NCBI GenBank assembly: GCA_910589415.1
Contig: OU342638.1
Location: 11,448,014-11,512,013 of the forward strand
Source: Malachius bipustulatus
Taxonomy: Eukaryota; Arthropoda; Insecta; Coleoptera; Melyridae
Length of the DNA stretch: 64,000 bases
Direction: 5' to 3'
Part shown: in pieces, positions 1-11,002 of the stretch
How the letters are laid out: the number at the start of each line of letters is the position of its first letter
Numbering within the stretch: the first letter of the stretch is position 1
The notes under the pieces: generated by a model
Databases searched by the model: none
The model's input: only the letters and a program-made list of their open reading frames with translations
What the model was told of the DNA's origin: nothing
Position numbers and translations under genes: made by a program

Positions 1-119
1 TATTAAACATTTAATATGCATATTCTAATGCAAATATGCAACAAATAATTGATAAAGCATAGGGAAAATGTGAAAAAATCTAAACTCAGTTGTTTGCTCC
101 GAGGGAAAGTGCAGTAAAA

Positions 120-150
120 TATATAAACTGTGATTGCCAGAGGATCATTA
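120..150 (+). promoter_or_regulatory. TATA box plus initiator upstream of the small protein
   Basis: TATATAAA at 120-127 is followed by an arthropod-like initiator TCATTA at 145-150, with the likely start A at 147, a spacing of 27 bases. The same pair is kept in unit B (about 23454-23485) and in a diverged form at 15028-15062, which supports real pol II core promoters. Confidence 0.6.
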
Positions 151-191
151 GTATATTCGTGCACTGACAGTGAGCTAAAAAAAAAACAACA

Positions 192-491
192 ATGAGTTCA
201 GATTTATTGAAACAATTGAACAATAGCGGCGGAAATTGGAAGAAAACTAGAGAGCTGCAAGTCGGGAAGAAATATAAAATAATAAAGATGAAAACAACTT
301 CCACGCAGTATGGGGTACGTATAATAGTAGATTTAGAAGATTTTGACTGCCCTATTCTTTTACCTAAAAGATTTTCTAGTTTCATCGAACAACTAGATGA
401 TTTAAATGAAAAATTTAAAAAAGAAAGATTTTATTTAATAACTGAACCAGAAACAAACAAAACTACTCCTATAAAATTTATTAAAGAATAA
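192..491 (+). CDS. Small recurrent protein (VGKKYKI type), possible nucleic-acid-binding fold
   Basis: This encodes 99 residues and starts at an ATG 45 bases after the predicted transcription start. Copies occur at 15233-15553 and 23527-23826, and a diverged subfamily at 9801-10259 and 53232-53664. Shared points are a VGKKYKI or RPYLI segment, a (T/S)-x-YG-x-x-I(I) strand, an LP(K/E)RF motif near the middle and a charged C-terminus. The alternating short hydrophobic strands resemble a small OB-fold, but that is inference; I recognise it only as a protein that recurs in insect Polinton-like elements. This copy is intact. It lies upstream of the tail-anchored protein, as in the paralogues. Confidence 0.6.
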   Translation: MSSDLLKQLNNSGGNWKKTRELQVGKKYKIIKMKTTSTQYGVRIIVDLEDFDCPILLPKRFSSFIEQLDDLNEKFKKERFYLITEPETNKTTPIKFIKE

Positions 492-690
492 TGTATGTAA
501 ACAGGTTCATCAGAAACTGAAAAAACTTAAGAAGAATTTGAAAGAAATAGAAGTAGTGCTTAAAGAAAAACAAATGTTTTACAATATGCTTATTAAAATA
601 TATTGCATGAAAATTTAATAAAAATATATAAGTGCATGTAATTATCTAATCATTTATTATTATTATTAATGCAGAGCTCAAAGCCCTAAT

Positions 691-1118
691 ATGAGTATTT
701 ATGCATTTTTTGTCATTGCTAATATTGCCAATCAAACGCTACTAGCAACAAGACCCGATAAAACAAGAGAGTGGTTCGTAACCGCTCGCTACAATTTTTT
801 AGACACCGACAAATGGTCCGAAGATTGGAACAGAATGGACGTTGGGCAATGGGGAAATATACCTGTCTGTACTTGGAAAGTTAAAGGGGAAAACGAAGAG
901 AATATATTATATTTCCAAATAAGGTATTTTTTAAGTAATGGAAAATCTTTTGTTAGTCAGGATTGGCAAGCAGTGTTGCAAAATTTAATGATTATGAACA
1001 AATAATAACAAATCTGAATTCTAAATATCAAAGAATTTCGATAATATTTTTAGTTTTAATAGTTGCTATATTATTGTTTGTTATCGGTATAATAAAAAGG
1101 ATGTCTGGCAATAAAACT
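691..1118 (+). pseudogene. Small tail-anchored membrane protein, frameshifted
   Basis: The N-terminus is hydrophobic (FFVIANIAN), followed by ATRPD, an EDWNRMDVGQWGNIPVC block and an IRYFL strand. The open frame ends at 1005. A hydrophobic helix (IIFLVLIVAILLFVIGII) followed by basic residues continues in another frame to the piggyBac insertion site, so the membrane anchor is separated by a frameshift. The copy at 15847-16320 keeps body and anchor in one frame, showing the intended layout: ectodomain first, one C-terminal transmembrane segment. The function is unknown; a virion membrane protein is possible. Confidence 0.55.
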
Positions 1119-1122
1119 TTAA

Positions 1123-3520
1123 CCCGCAACTACTAGGGACGGGTCAGAATGACCCAAGCAAATTTTAAATTTGCTGCCAAATGTTTGGTATTTATCCACA
1201 GGGGGCGTGCTTTACATTATGTGCATATCTAATGCTTCGGCGTTCAGTAGACTGCGTTCTGTGAAATAGTGCACAGGTGTTTTCGATAAATGATATGTTT
1301 TGGGTCAATTTGACCCATGTGTAGTGTTTACGTATTAGATTTCGATGAAAGGAAATTCGTCAGGTTTTACATTACTAATAATTTTCTGATTATTGTAAGT
1401 TTTATTTTATTATAAAATATTATTATTATACGATTAAATGTGTTCATGTTCATAACTTTTCAGAAAAAATGGCAGATAATTTTTTAACCCATAAAGAACT
1501 AGCAGAGCTAATCAATTCTGCGGAATTTTGGGAAGATATGAATGAGGAGACTCCTGCTTCTAATGTTGAGCCTTCTTCTTCAAAAGATGAGTTAGAAAAG
1601 GAGCATGAAAAATGCAAAGCTGTTGAAAACAAACATGAGGCTTATAGTATTATTATAGACGCTGGCGACAAATCGGATGAAGATGAAGAGGACATAGCAA
1701 TATTTAGCGAACATGATACTAAGAGTGTTGCTTCCTTAGTTTCAGAAAACGAAGAGATTGAGGTAAGAAATAATGAAACTGACACTGCAGAACAGAGAAA
1801 TGCCTGGTATGGAAAGGATTTGAGTAAGTGGTCTAAGGAACCTCCTACAAGGGGAAAAACAACAAAAGAAAACATAATCAAGTTCCTACCTGGTCTCCGG
1901 GGACCTGCTCGTGAAAATCCGCCTGCTACTCCCTTAGAAGCTTGGAATTTTTTAATCACCAATGATATGCTAATTCAAATTGTAGAATTTACGAATAAGA
2001 AAATTGAAAACATGCAACGTAATTACGGGACTTTCAAAAGGCGATACTCCTCACGAAGTCGTTTCAAACCATCATTTGTTCATGAAACTGATGTCTTAGA
2101 AATTAAGGCGTTCATTGGGTTACTTTACTTGCAGTCCATATTCAAATCAAACCATGAGGATATTCAGTCTATGTGGTCTACGGATGGTACGGGACGTGAC
2201 ATTTTCCGGTGTACTATGTCTTTGGCTAGATTTTCCTTTCTACTAAGTTGTCTCAGGTTTGATGATATGGATACCCGAAAAGATCGAATCCAGGTTGATA
2301 AATTAGCACCAATATCACAAATATTCAATGAGTTTGTTCAGCACAGTCAAAATAATTATACTCCGGGTTCTTTTTTGACAATTGATGAAATGCTTGTCCC
2401 ATTTAGAGGCAGATGTAGTTTTCGCATGTATATGCCCAATAAGCCGGCGAAATATGGTCTAAAGGTTCAGGTTCTAGCAGACTCAAAAACACATTACATG
2501 TGTAATGCTGAAATATATACCGGCGCAAATCCTACAAGGCCCGCTAAATCGTCAATACCTCATCCGTGTCAAGTTGTGCTAAGATTGGTCGACTATCTCC
2601 CAAGTAAATCGAACAGGAACATAACTGCTGACAATTGGTACAGTAGTATAGAAACTGTGAAAGAATTACAGAAACGCGACTTTACATATGTCGGAACTTT
2701 GAGAAAAAACAAGAGACAAATACCCCCTGAATTTCTACCGAACAGGAAACGTGAAGTTGGGTCTTCTTATTTTGGTTTTCAGGGTTCAATGACACTCGTG
2801 TCCTATGTTCCCAAAAAGGCAAAATCAGTTATCCTGATATCCTCTATGCATCATGATAAGCGAATAGACGCTGAATCGAAAAAACCAGATATTATTCTTT
2901 TTTATAATGAAACCAAAGGTGGCGTTGATGCCCTGGATGAAAAATGTGCTGTATATTCAACATCTCGTAGAACTAGGCGTTGGCCGATGGCGATATTCTT
3001 CTGTATTCTAAACATTGCAGGAGTCAATAGTAGAGTATTGTACCAATCTTCTTCAAAAGGTCAAGAAATAGTAAGATACAATTACATGAAAGTGCTTGGA
3101 AGAACCCTTTGCGAAACATATATGAAGAGTAGAATGTACAACGAAAAGATACCTAGGACGCTTCGAAATACTATCTCAAACATTCTTCAGATCAAAATGC
3201 CAAGTGAAATAGCCTCTCAAGAAAAGATACATGCCTCAAAAAGGAAGAGATGTAATTTTTGTCCAGCTGGTGGCGACAGAAAGACTAGCATGTTTTGTAA
3301 TATGTGTTTAAAACCTATCTGCAAAGACTGTACACAAAACATCTGTAAAGACTGTTTGGAGTGTTGAAATTACTTAAAATGTATTGTTAAGTTATAATTA
3401 AGGTTATTTTAATGCAGAAATATGTGTTTATTTCGAAGTTTTTGTTGTTTTTAATAAATGGGTCAGTGTGACCCGTCTGTAGCGATTATGTTATACATAT
3501 TTGTCTGTAGTAGTTGCGGG
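1123..3520 (+). mobile_element. piggyBac-family DNA transposon, apparently complete
   Basis: This is a 2,398-bp element flanked by TTAA on both sides (1119-1122 and 3521-3524). Its ends are inverted: CCCGCAACTACTA on the left and its complement on the right, with sub-terminal inverted GGGTCA..TGACCC motifs near both ends. The paralogous unit B has the uninterrupted site with a single TTAA at about 24462, which proves insertion after duplication or precise excision from B. It carries one intact transposase gene. Confidence 0.95.
1469..3367 (+). CDS. piggyBac transposase
   Basis: This encodes 632 residues, close to the usual size, with no internal stop. The N-terminus is acidic. The DDE/D catalytic aspartates fall in TIDEM (D306), TADNWY (D388) and GGVDALD (D487), the three positions expected for piggyBac transposases. 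The C-terminus is a cysteine-rich zinc-binding domain (CNFC, then MFCNMC, CKDC and CKDC repeats) of the kind that binds the terminal repeats. The ATG at 1469 sits about 350 bases inside the left end, leaving space for the promoter. It would cut and paste the surrounding element at TTAA sites. Intact ends, intact frame and an empty paralogous site together suggest recent activity. Confidence 0.95.
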   Translation: MADNFLTHKELAELINSAEFWEDMNEETPASNVEPSSSKDELEKEHEKCKAVENKHEAYSIIIDAGDKSDEDEEDIAIFSEHDTKSVASLVSENEEIEVRNNETDTAEQRNAWYGKDLSKWSKEPPTRGKTTKENIIKFLPGLRGPARENPPATPLEAWNFLITNDMLIQIVEFTNKKIENMQRNYGTFKRRYSSRSRFKPSFVHETDVLEIKAFIGLLYLQSIFKSNHEDIQSMWSTDGTGRDIFRCTMSLARFSFLLSCLRFDDMDTRKDRIQVDKLAPISQIFNEFVQHSQNNYTPGSFLTIDEMLVPFRGRCSFRMYMPNKPAKYGLKVQVLADSKTHYMCNAEIYTGANPTRPAKSSIPHPCQVVLRLVDYLPSKSNRNITADNWYSSIETVKELQKRDFTYVGTLRKNKRQIPPEFLPNRKREVGSSYFGFQGSMTLVSYVPKKAKSVILISSMHHDKRIDAESKKPDIILFYNETKGGVDALDEKCAVYSTSRRTRRWPMAIFFCILNIAGVNSRVLYQSSSKGQEIVRYNYMKVLGRTLCETYMKSRMYNEKIPRTLRNTISNILQIKMPSEIASQEKIHASKRKRCNFCPAGGDRKTSMFCNMCLKPICKDCTQNICKDCLEC

Positions 3521-3650
3521 TTAATCCAATAAAAAAACATTTATTATTAATAAAGTATGTTGTATTACAAAACATGTGTTTATTTTATCCCCACACAAAC
3601 TACGTAATGTAGGACTGCAGGTGTGTATATGGGTAATCAAATCTTGAATA

Positions 3651-4530
3651 ATATACAGACTGGTTGGTTTTCAAGTTCCCTCTTCCATTTTTAAATGTAA
3701 TTTTCTCAATAACCGTGATAAAAATTAATGAAAAATTCAGGTTACTGTAATGTCTATGGCTAACCCGATCTTATTCACATGTTCAGTGCAATGTCACTTT
3801 AATTTTTACAAAAATGGTCATATCTTTGGAAGAATAGTATATTCTATATCAAGGGCGGAAAGAAGTTCATTTCGGCGAGTATGAAGTTATCGAGCCGAGC
3901 GGAGCGTAGGGAGCGAGGGTTGATTGAATCCGAGCTGAAATGGACTTCGGATCCGGCCGAGATATAGACGCTATTTTTTAGCGCATCGCGTTAGAACACT
4001 GAATACTTTGGCTTGTTAACTTGTTGGCGAATATGTGGTGGCGTACAAATTAATTCGCTGTCAGTGTAATTTTCCTGTCTAGCGTTCATTTTGTTGCTTT
4101 ATTGACGAAACCTCAGAAACTAGTAACCCCCGTTAGTCGTTATAAATTAGATAGGTATCTACCTGTTATTATTATATTTCCAGCTCGTTTAGACTTGATT
4201 GAAATATGCGCGTAGGTATCGTGGTCTCGGTATAGTTGTCAGATGTGTGCTTCAATCTCACCTGCCGCGTAATCACTAACTGATAACAACACTATCAGTA
4301 GTTATTATAGTAACTCCTAAATCTGTCCGCCCTAGAGCCAGAAAAAACGTTCGTTGCGGGCTGTAAAATTTTGTACGCTTGGAAGCGAGCTGCTATTGTA
4401 TGTAGGCTGCAATATGCGTTATTCCGCCGGCTACTAAGCTACTGAAAAATCGTCTTTCAGAGGCGATGCGCTAAAAAAGAACTTACAACATGCTCCGAGT
4501 GCGCGAGTTACTGATCACCCTATATACGTA
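3651..4530. mobile_element. Insertion absent from unit B, probably MITE-derived
   Basis: Unit B runs directly from the tract ending near AATAATATA to CGTATAAATG (about 24835), whereas unit A has roughly 880 extra bases. Inside are inverted segments (a hairpin-prone GCTATTTTTTAGCGCATCGC near 3970 and GCGATGCGCTAAAAAAG near 4464) and no gene. The exact ends are uncertain. Confidence 0.5.
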
Positions 4531-5066
4531 TAAATGTTTGATTTTTCTCTAACAAATCAGTTCTGAATGATGATTAGTACGCAGAAATATTAGAACCGGT
4601 ACGTCTTGCATTGATAATATCCATTGTAAATAAAACAGGATAAACAGCTAAAACAGTGTTTTACCTGTTTTATTTAAAATTTAGAATATTCCATGTCTGG
4701 AAAACGTGGTCATTGTATAAATGTTTTAAATTCGTTTCATCTTGCTTAGAACTATAAGTAAGTTAGCATTATCTCGAATCAAATGCTTTGGGATATGAAT
4801 GTAGGTCAGGCAAAGATAGAAGCTGTCTATTAATTTATGTCGACGTAGGAGTAAGTTAAATCAAATGAATAATAGTAAACATGAGAAAATTGGCTGTGGG
4901 AAAAATAAAAAATCATCAACAAGGATGAAATTTAGTATGGCAAGATTTAGAAAGTTGTTTTAATTCAAGAATTCTTTCGAGGGCAATAGTTAATCTACAT
5001 ATATTAGACTCAGAGATATTTATGAAAAAAGCTTTCCGTATTTATTCAAATAAAATAAAAAATTGA
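4531..5066. other. No gene seen; AT-rich spacer conserved in both units
   Basis: The block is nearly identical to about 24835-25376 in unit B and holds no open frame with recognisable content. The conservation reflects shared origin, not evident function. Confidence 0.5.
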
Positions 5067-5580
5067 ATTTTGTTTATAAAAGTAAACATTAACAAGTTTT
5101 CTCCATTTAAGGGAGGGTTTTCGACTTTTATTGAATTGCACGAATTTATAAAAAGAAAGCAGTTATTCATGTAAACAACAAAGATGAATTTTGCTTCCTA
5201 TGGGCAATTGTTTCAGCTTTGCACCCCGCGCAGTCTAACTCGAATAGAGTGAGCTCTTATCCTCATTATAAAAATGTATTGAAATATACAGGCATTGAGT
5301 TCCCCATTAAATTAAAAGACATACCTAAATTTAAAGTAATGAATAACTTATCGATAAATGTATATGGTGTAGAAAAAACATATGTTTCCCAGTTGGATTG
5401 AGCAAAAACTTTGATAGTAATGGACCAACGATTAACCTGTTAATGATAAAAGCAACAACGAATGTTCATCATGATGAGGAAGAAGAATTATCACTTTGCC
5501 TGAATAAAAAATTTAAGCAGATTAGTTAGTAAACAGCTTTCGCTGAACGAGCATGAGCAGCATATTTGTTTTCGATGAGA
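5067..5580 (+). pseudogene. Fragment of the N-terminal extension of a Polinton-like type-B DNA polymerase
   Basis: The fragment begins in frame with a ..KFSPFKGGFSTF.. strand, ends at RKQLFM then TAA near 5172, and resumes in another frame (5219-5401) with SSYPHYKNVLKYTG, IEFPIKLKDIPKF and SINVYGVE. These segments match, by recognition, the conserved region preceding the polymerase in insect Polinton-like polyproteins. The same frameshift after KRKQLF is present at 25377-25897 and on the minus strand at 30651-31186. No polymerase catalytic domain follows anywhere in the window. Confidence 0.5.
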
Positions 5581-5859
5581 AAAATAAAACAATTTTTATA
5601 TTATAACCTTTTGTTTTGTTGAATACCTAAATAATGCAATATTGAGAGTCAAAGATTATCGTAGTCACTACCATAACTTATCTGTTATAGTTCAAGCTCG
5701 AGTTCAAGTAATTATGTAAGTGAGCTTATAAATAATAAACAATCTGGTATTATGCATCTATTTATTAACATGAATATGTAATAATGACTATTCTAGGCCA
5801 AGTTCACGTAAATACATATTATGCAACTGATAATAAACAATAAATAGGTGTTTCTGTAT

Positions 5860-6604
5860 ACAGTGCTTCCCAAAAGTAACGGATAAATTCGATAAAACGG
5901 AGAGGGCTGTTTTTTTGAAAAAATAAAAAAACAGGTCGATTTTGCTTTTGAGTTGTTCAACTTTTGACATAATGTTCGGGTGTACAGGGTGATGCGCGAA
6001 AAAGTGGTGACGTCATCGGCATTTTTTTTAAATGGCAACCCTTATTTTTTATTCCATTTTTTGATACTTCATCCAATTACCAATACGGTAATGTGATCAT
6101 TTTGTAACGTTAAATAAGGAAATTTCGGAGAAAAGAACTTAATTTCGACAGATTTAATAGATTTAATTTAATTTAATTTAACAGATTTAATTTAATAGAC
6201 TTAATTTAATAGACAGATCTTATAAAATTACAATGGAAACAGTCATTTTTATTTGATATTTTTTATTTTTATCGCTAATGTTCCGATTTTCACATCAGTA
6301 AAAAGTGCACAATGTCGACTCACAAGCTGTTTTCTCAGAAAATTCCTTATTTAAGATTACAAATTGATCACATTACCGTATTGGTAATTGGATGAAGTAT
6401 CAAAAAATGGAATAAAAAATAAGGGTTGCCATTTAAAAAAAATGCCGATGACGTCACCACTTTTTCGCGCATCACCCTGTATACCCCAATATTATGTCAA
6501 AAGTTGAACAACTCAAAAGCAAAATCGACCTGTTTTTTTATTTTTTCAAAAAAACAGCCCTCTCCGTTTTATCGAATTTATCCGTTACTTTTGGGAAGCA
6601 CTGT
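5860..6604. mobile_element. Foldback MITE (CAGTGCTTCCC family)
   Basis: CAGTGCTTCCCAAAAGTAAC at the left is perfectly mirrored at the right (GTTACTTTTGGGAAGCACTG), with TA flanks. Most of the length is inverted, including a second mirrored tract around 6065 and 6360. There is no coding capacity. Probably a mariner-mobilised hairpin element. Confidence 0.8.
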
Positions 6605-7356
6605 ATAATAATAATCAGCTTTATTAAAGAAAACATTTATACAAGGCAAACTCATAAAACTAGACATATCATTCGTATGAATATACGAACATTTTGGGTT
6701 ATACTTTTGGGAAAGTATACATAGTTGTCAAAGGATAATTTCCGTATCATTGTGTTTGAAAATAGGATAATAATTAAGATATCCTCCTTTTATGTATCCT
6801 ACTATCATATTTTCTAACGATTTCACAATTATTGGCCCATATGGAATTTCTGTAGGTGAATATATACAGTCGCTCATGTATAATTCGGCTAGGTCCAGGG
6901 TTACTGAAACGACTTTTCATAAACTTCGTATACCGCGTACACGGACTGTTGTTCGTCATCAATGTACACATGTTCACCTACAATACTACAATTTATATTA
7001 ATAACATTTTAAAACTACATAGTGATCAGACCTACCAAATAGTCATCAATATCAAGTAGAATAACTGTAGCTGGAACATTTTTACAAGATTAATTGTTGA
7101 CTTATGTGTTCTATTGAAGACTATACGGTTGTAGGTACTACTAATACTTGAAATTATGGTAAGAAAAATTTTAAAAAGTTCTTGAGTAAGCCATTTAGCT
7201 GTAATCATATATATTGCAAAGCTAAGACATTTTATTTTATCTCAAATGGAAATATAATCTATAACTGCAAATTTAGCATAATTATGATTCAAAATACCCC
7301 TAAACTGATAACATGAAATCAATAATATATGAAACTATAACTACTCAACAATAACA
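6605..7356. other. Tract shared with unit B; short open frames of doubtful status
   Basis: The segment 6774-6977 is nearly identical to 26244-26456. On the minus strand both have a short open frame containing TYRNSIWANNCEIVRKYDSR, so this could be the end of a degraded minus-strand gene. I do not recognise the product. The remainder, up to the metalloprotease start, is AT-rich without clear features. Confidence 0.35.
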
Positions 7357-8019
7357 ATGATGTGCAGATATCTTTTTGTGTGCTGCGTTATTACGCAAAT
7401 TTCTGGTGCGTGGTTAATAATGTCCAACGAAAGTGTGCAATGGCAGTTAGACAGATTTGGCTACTTCAACAACAATACGTCCAAAGAATTTGATAAAGCC
7501 ATCAGCGAATATGAGACTTTTTACAAGATGCCTGTAACAGGACGGTTGAATAACATTACATTAGATTTATTGTCAACGCATCGCTATTGCAATAATAGAG
7601 ACATTATATCTTCAAGAAACTTCATCAACTTTGCTGACACAGTGACTTGTAGTATCTTTATCCGCGAATTTTCTATCATAAATTCTTCTTTTACCACGGC
7701 CATGGCTAATGTCAAGTCTATATTTTACCGAAGTGGATACGTCGTTGCACATATAGTGTTCATCGGAGAATCAACTGCAGAAATTCACCTTGATGAAGAA
7801 GACTTATACTGGTTGTTGGCTAACTCTAGCTATGTGATAAATGTTTTAACTCATGAGCTATTTCATGTCTTCGGTATAGGACATTCTGGATCTAACGCAT
7901 CTCTAATGTACGGATATTTTAACCCGAAGAAACAATCCTTTTTTATAAATGACACATTCATACTAGACAGCTATGCCGAAGTTATTGAGTTACAAAATAT
8001 TTGTATATTTTGTTATTAG
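7357..8019 (+). CDS. Secreted matrixin-type metalloprotease, short form
   Basis: This encodes 220 residues. It opens with a signal peptide (hydrophobic residues 4-18, ISGAW border), followed by a peptidoglycan-binding-like prodomain. A lone cysteine at 78 (HRYCNN) sits where the cysteine switch would be, but the usual PRCG context is lost. The zinc site THELFHVFGIGHS is complete (H166, E167, H170, H176), with a Met-turn methionine at 184 (SLMYG). There is no hemopexin domain, as in matrilysin-like and virus-carried matrix metalloproteases. It would act outside the cell on matrix or basement-membrane proteins. It lies at the right end of unit A, next to the 8099 terminus. Intact; several N-glycosylation sequons. 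Confidence 0.8.
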   Translation: MMCRYLFVCCVITQISGAWLIMSNESVQWQLDRFGYFNNNTSKEFDKAISEYETFYKMPVTGRLNNITLDLLSTHRYCNNRDIISSRNFINFADTVTCSIFIREFSIINSSFTTAMANVKSIFYRSGYVVAHIVFIGESTAEIHLDEEDLYWLLANSSYVINVLTHELFHVFGIGHSGSNASLMYGYFNPKKQSFFINDTFILDSYAEVIELQNICIFCY

Positions 8020-8098
8020 CTATATAGATTAATAATAATATTAGCTATATAAATAGCTAGTATTATTTCACCAAATAATTTATGTACTCTTAATCCTG

Positions 8099-8290
8099 AG
8101 TAGTTAAAATAGAAGGGTTCTAGTCTGCACGGCACGAAGTGGGCGTAGCCAGCAGCGCATGCGCGGAGTGGGCGTGCCACGACTTAACCTGAGCTTGTCG
8201 ACGCATGCGCCCTGTCGAACCAAGATTGTTTGCGCATGCGCGTCAGCCTAACCGGCGTGTCCTGCCACTTCTTCGACGATAAATTTTACC
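8099..8290 (+). repeat. Left terminal inverted repeat of the 3.5-kb element
   Basis: Inverted partner of 11415-11604. It contains at least three alternating purine-pyrimidine GCGCATGCGC-type blocks, which could form Z-DNA or small cruciforms. Confidence 0.75.
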
Positions 8291-8544
8291 GCAATTATCA
8301 CAGAGACCCATTTTTATCAGTACTAACAAATAATTAAAAAAATAAGAAAATTAAACTAGTCTGTCACGAATGAATTTGGAAATGATACTAATTCTGTTAT
8401 TCGTTTAAGCACTATTAACATTTACGGAGTATTTACAAGTGATTATAATATGTAAAACTAAGATCACGGGGGTCACGGGTTACAGTTTAATAACCTTGTT
8501 TTCGTTACAAATGTATGTTTATAATAGTATAATAGTATAATATA

Positions 8545-9394
8545 CAGGGTGTCTGCTTAAGGCTGGCCACCGGCTATATCTCGGAAACTAATGGGCCTAG
8601 AACCTCAAAATAAAAAATTTCCAGACATAAGTGATCACGAGAAATTCAATGAAAATATTTTCAAGATGGCTTCCGGAAATACCGGAAGTTGACACCTACT
8701 TCGTTATTTTAACAGGAACATCCTGTATATTATTATATTTTTTAAATGTTTGAAAAAATCTAATACAGGTGGTTTTCACAATTGGAATTTAGATTGAGCG
8801 GTTTATGAGTTATAAACAAGTGAAAATCGAAAATTTTCAACTTCAAAGCAGTCTAGAACTAGAACGGTTCAAGATATCCAAAAACGGTTTACATGTCCCT
8901 ATCCTAACTTTGCACGTTTTATCCCAGTATGCGGAGTAAATTTCAATACAGGGTGATGAAAATTATCCGATTTTTCATCACCCTGTATTAAAATTTAAAC
9001 CACATAGTAGGATACTATGTGAAAAGTTAAGATAGGGACATGTAAACCGTTTTTGGATATCTTGAGCCGTTTTAATTCTAGACTGCTTTGAAGTTGAAAA
9101 TTTTCGATTTTCACTTGTTTATAACTCATAAACCGCTCAATCTAAATTCCAATTGTGAAAACCACCTGTATTCGATTTTTTCAGACATTTAAAAAATATA
9201 ATAATATACAGGGTGTTTCCGTTAAAATAACGGAGTAGGTGTCAACTTCCGGTATTTCCGGAAGTGCGGCCATCTTGAAAATATTTTCATTGAATTTCTC
9301 TTGATCACTTATGTCTGGAAATTTTTTATTTTGAGGTTATAGGCCCATTAGTTTCCGAGATATAGCCGGTGGCCAGCCTTAAGCAGACACCCTG
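8545..9394. mobile_element. Foldback MITE (CAGGGTGTCTGC family)
   Basis: CAGGGTGTCTGCTTAAGGC at the left is mirrored at 9375-9394, with TA flanks. The arms are almost the whole element, and the centre is itself a palindrome built on CAGGGTGATGAAAA. No coding capacity. Confidence 0.85.
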
Positions 9395-9800
9395 TATAAG
9401 AATGACTAGTTCTGTTTATTTCCTTTGGTTATTATAATTATAATTTTTTGAAATAAAAATGATAATGATTCTGTTATTAGATTTAAGCGCTCTAATTATT
9501 ATTCTAGAACTATTGAGAAGGAATTATATGTAAATAAGATCACGCACGAGACACGGGTTACAGTTTAATAACCTTATTTCAAATTATCGAATTCTCCTTA
9601 CATAACCGAATGCTATTTATTATTAGATCATTAACTGAGCTTGTTTACTCCTATTAACAAAAATAATTATACATCCGGGTAGAGTTTACTAATCTTGCTA
9701 TAGATTTTTTTTCTCCTTCCATCACGGCACCTATATATATTCAGAACATTAGCTAAGCAGCTTTATTCCGATTTTTGTCACATATGTAGAGTGGCTACGA

Positions 9801-10259
9801 GTGGGAGGAGTGAGTAAAGTATTAAAGAAAAATATTAAACCTACGGCGCTCTCCAAGTTCAACTTCCTGAGCGCTTTTATTTGGATCAATTTAGAAACCA
9901 TGGAGAAGAATCGGCCCTATTTAGTTCGAGCATTAAAAAAAGGGTCGTCCAAGTATGGAGACAGGATAATCGCAGATTTGGAAGAAAACACAAAATTATA
10001 CCTTCCCGAGAGGTTTAATGACTTCACGGACAAGCAGCTTCAAGAGCTAAGTGGTGGTCAATACGTCGTATTCAATTATGGTAATCAAGGAGGCAACAAT
10101 TACAAACTGGAGCTCGTGAAAAAGGAAGAAACAGAACTACGTGTCATAGCAGACGAACCGGATGGTTCGGTGGTTGAGGAGGAGCCTCCATTTGAAATAA
10201 TAAGCCAATCGTCATTTACAGATGCCCAGTTAAATGGTACAAGTTTTTATAAATATTAA
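9801..10259 (+). CDS. Small recurrent protein, second subfamily
   Basis: The first ATG in frame is at 9900 and gives 119 residues (MEKNRPYLV...). The upstream in-frame stretch from 9801 (SKFNFLSAFIWINLETMEKN) is conserved in the copy at 53232, which has an ATG further up, so the original start was probably upstream and is lost here. The core follows the small-protein pattern: RPYLV, SKYGDRIIADLE, LYLPERF, then FNYGNQGGNNYKLELV. A TATATATA tract lies at about 9732 upstream. Candidate nucleic-acid-binding protein of the element; the function is inferred only from the recurrence of the family. Confidence 0.55.
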   Translation: MGGVSKVLKKNIKPTALSKFNFLSAFIWINLETMEKNRPYLVRALKKGSSKYGDRIIADLEENTKLYLPERFNDFTDKQLQELSGGQYVVFNYGNQGGNNYKLELVKKEETELRVIADEPDGSVVEEEPPFEIISQSSFTDAQLNGTSFYKY

Positions 10260-10774
10260 TTAAAAAAAAAAAAATTTGTATCTTGTAACTACAGGCTGGA
10301 CTTATTCTATCTAAAACAAAGGAAGACTGCAGTCGAAAACATGTGGTTCGATGGTTGATTCCCTTTGATATCCTAAGTCAATCGTTCACAGATGCATCAG
10401 CTAAATGGTACAAGTTTTTTTTTAAATAAATATTAATTTTGTTTATTTTCTTGTATCTCACTTAAGACATGTAATTTTTTTTAAAAAACATATTTTTTTT
10501 ATATTTCATAAACAAGTTTAAAGAAAACATTTATGTTTTATTTTCATACTTATGAACTGATAATTAATTTTTTTTATGTTCTTCATTTTATTTAACAGAT
10601 ACGTTGACTTTTTTTATATCTCACCTGGCATATTATTGTTATATTATTATTATACCTTGTATAGGAAATGAAAAATAAAAAATAATAAACATTTTACTTT
10701 TTTTATTTTTATAAAATAAGTCTTACAATACTTTTTTTAACATCTATGATTTGCAATTCGTTAGTACATAAAAA
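10260..10774. other. No gene seen; A/T homopolymer-rich spacer
   Basis: The block starts with a partial repeat of the preceding gene's tail (10320-10430 resembles 10170-10260, including an AATCGTTCACAGATGC-like string) and continues as poly-T/poly-A rich DNA. No supported gene. Confidence 0.4.
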
Positions 10775-11002
10775 TTATTTTTTTTTTCTAGCATATTCTT
10801 CTTTAAAACAATTGCAAGTGTCTGGACCGCAAGTAACACCATCTAATGCCCAAATACAATCTTCAAAATGGTAGCCATGTTGTGATAATAAAAGCTTTTG
10901 ATTTTTATATCTATCCACAATAGCATGAAGTTGCTTTAGCTCTTCTCTATGAGAGTTCACTAATAGATCATTGTACTTTGCAAAAAAGTCTTGTAGATCC
11001 AT
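10775..11002 (-). CDS. Unknown 75-residue protein
   Basis: The open frame starts with an ATG (MDLQDFFAKYNDLL) and ends in KKK. It is helical in the first half (EELKQLHAIVDRYKNQK) and holds a cluster of cysteines (DCIW, CGPDTCNC) in the second half, which could bind a metal. It lies between the small protein and the right inverted repeat of the same element. No family recognised. Confidence 0.35.
   Translation of the reverse strand: MDLQDFFAKYNDLLVNSHREELKQLHAIVDRYKNQKLLLSQHGYHFEDCIWALDGVTCGPDTCNCFKEEYARKKK

Larger units (their letters stand above)
1..6975 (+). repeat. Unit A, large paralogous duplication of unit B
   Basis: This stretch matches 23333-26450 gene for gene (small protein, tail-anchored protein, polymerase-N fragment, then a shared tract of unknown coding status). 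The two copies differ by insertions. Unit A carries a piggyBac (1123-3520), an extra block at about 3650-4530 and a foldback MITE (5860-6604). Unit B carries a MITE at 24561-24803. Outside the insertions the copies are nearly identical by eye, so they work as mutual empty-site references. The start of unit A lies left of the window. Confidence 0.85.
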
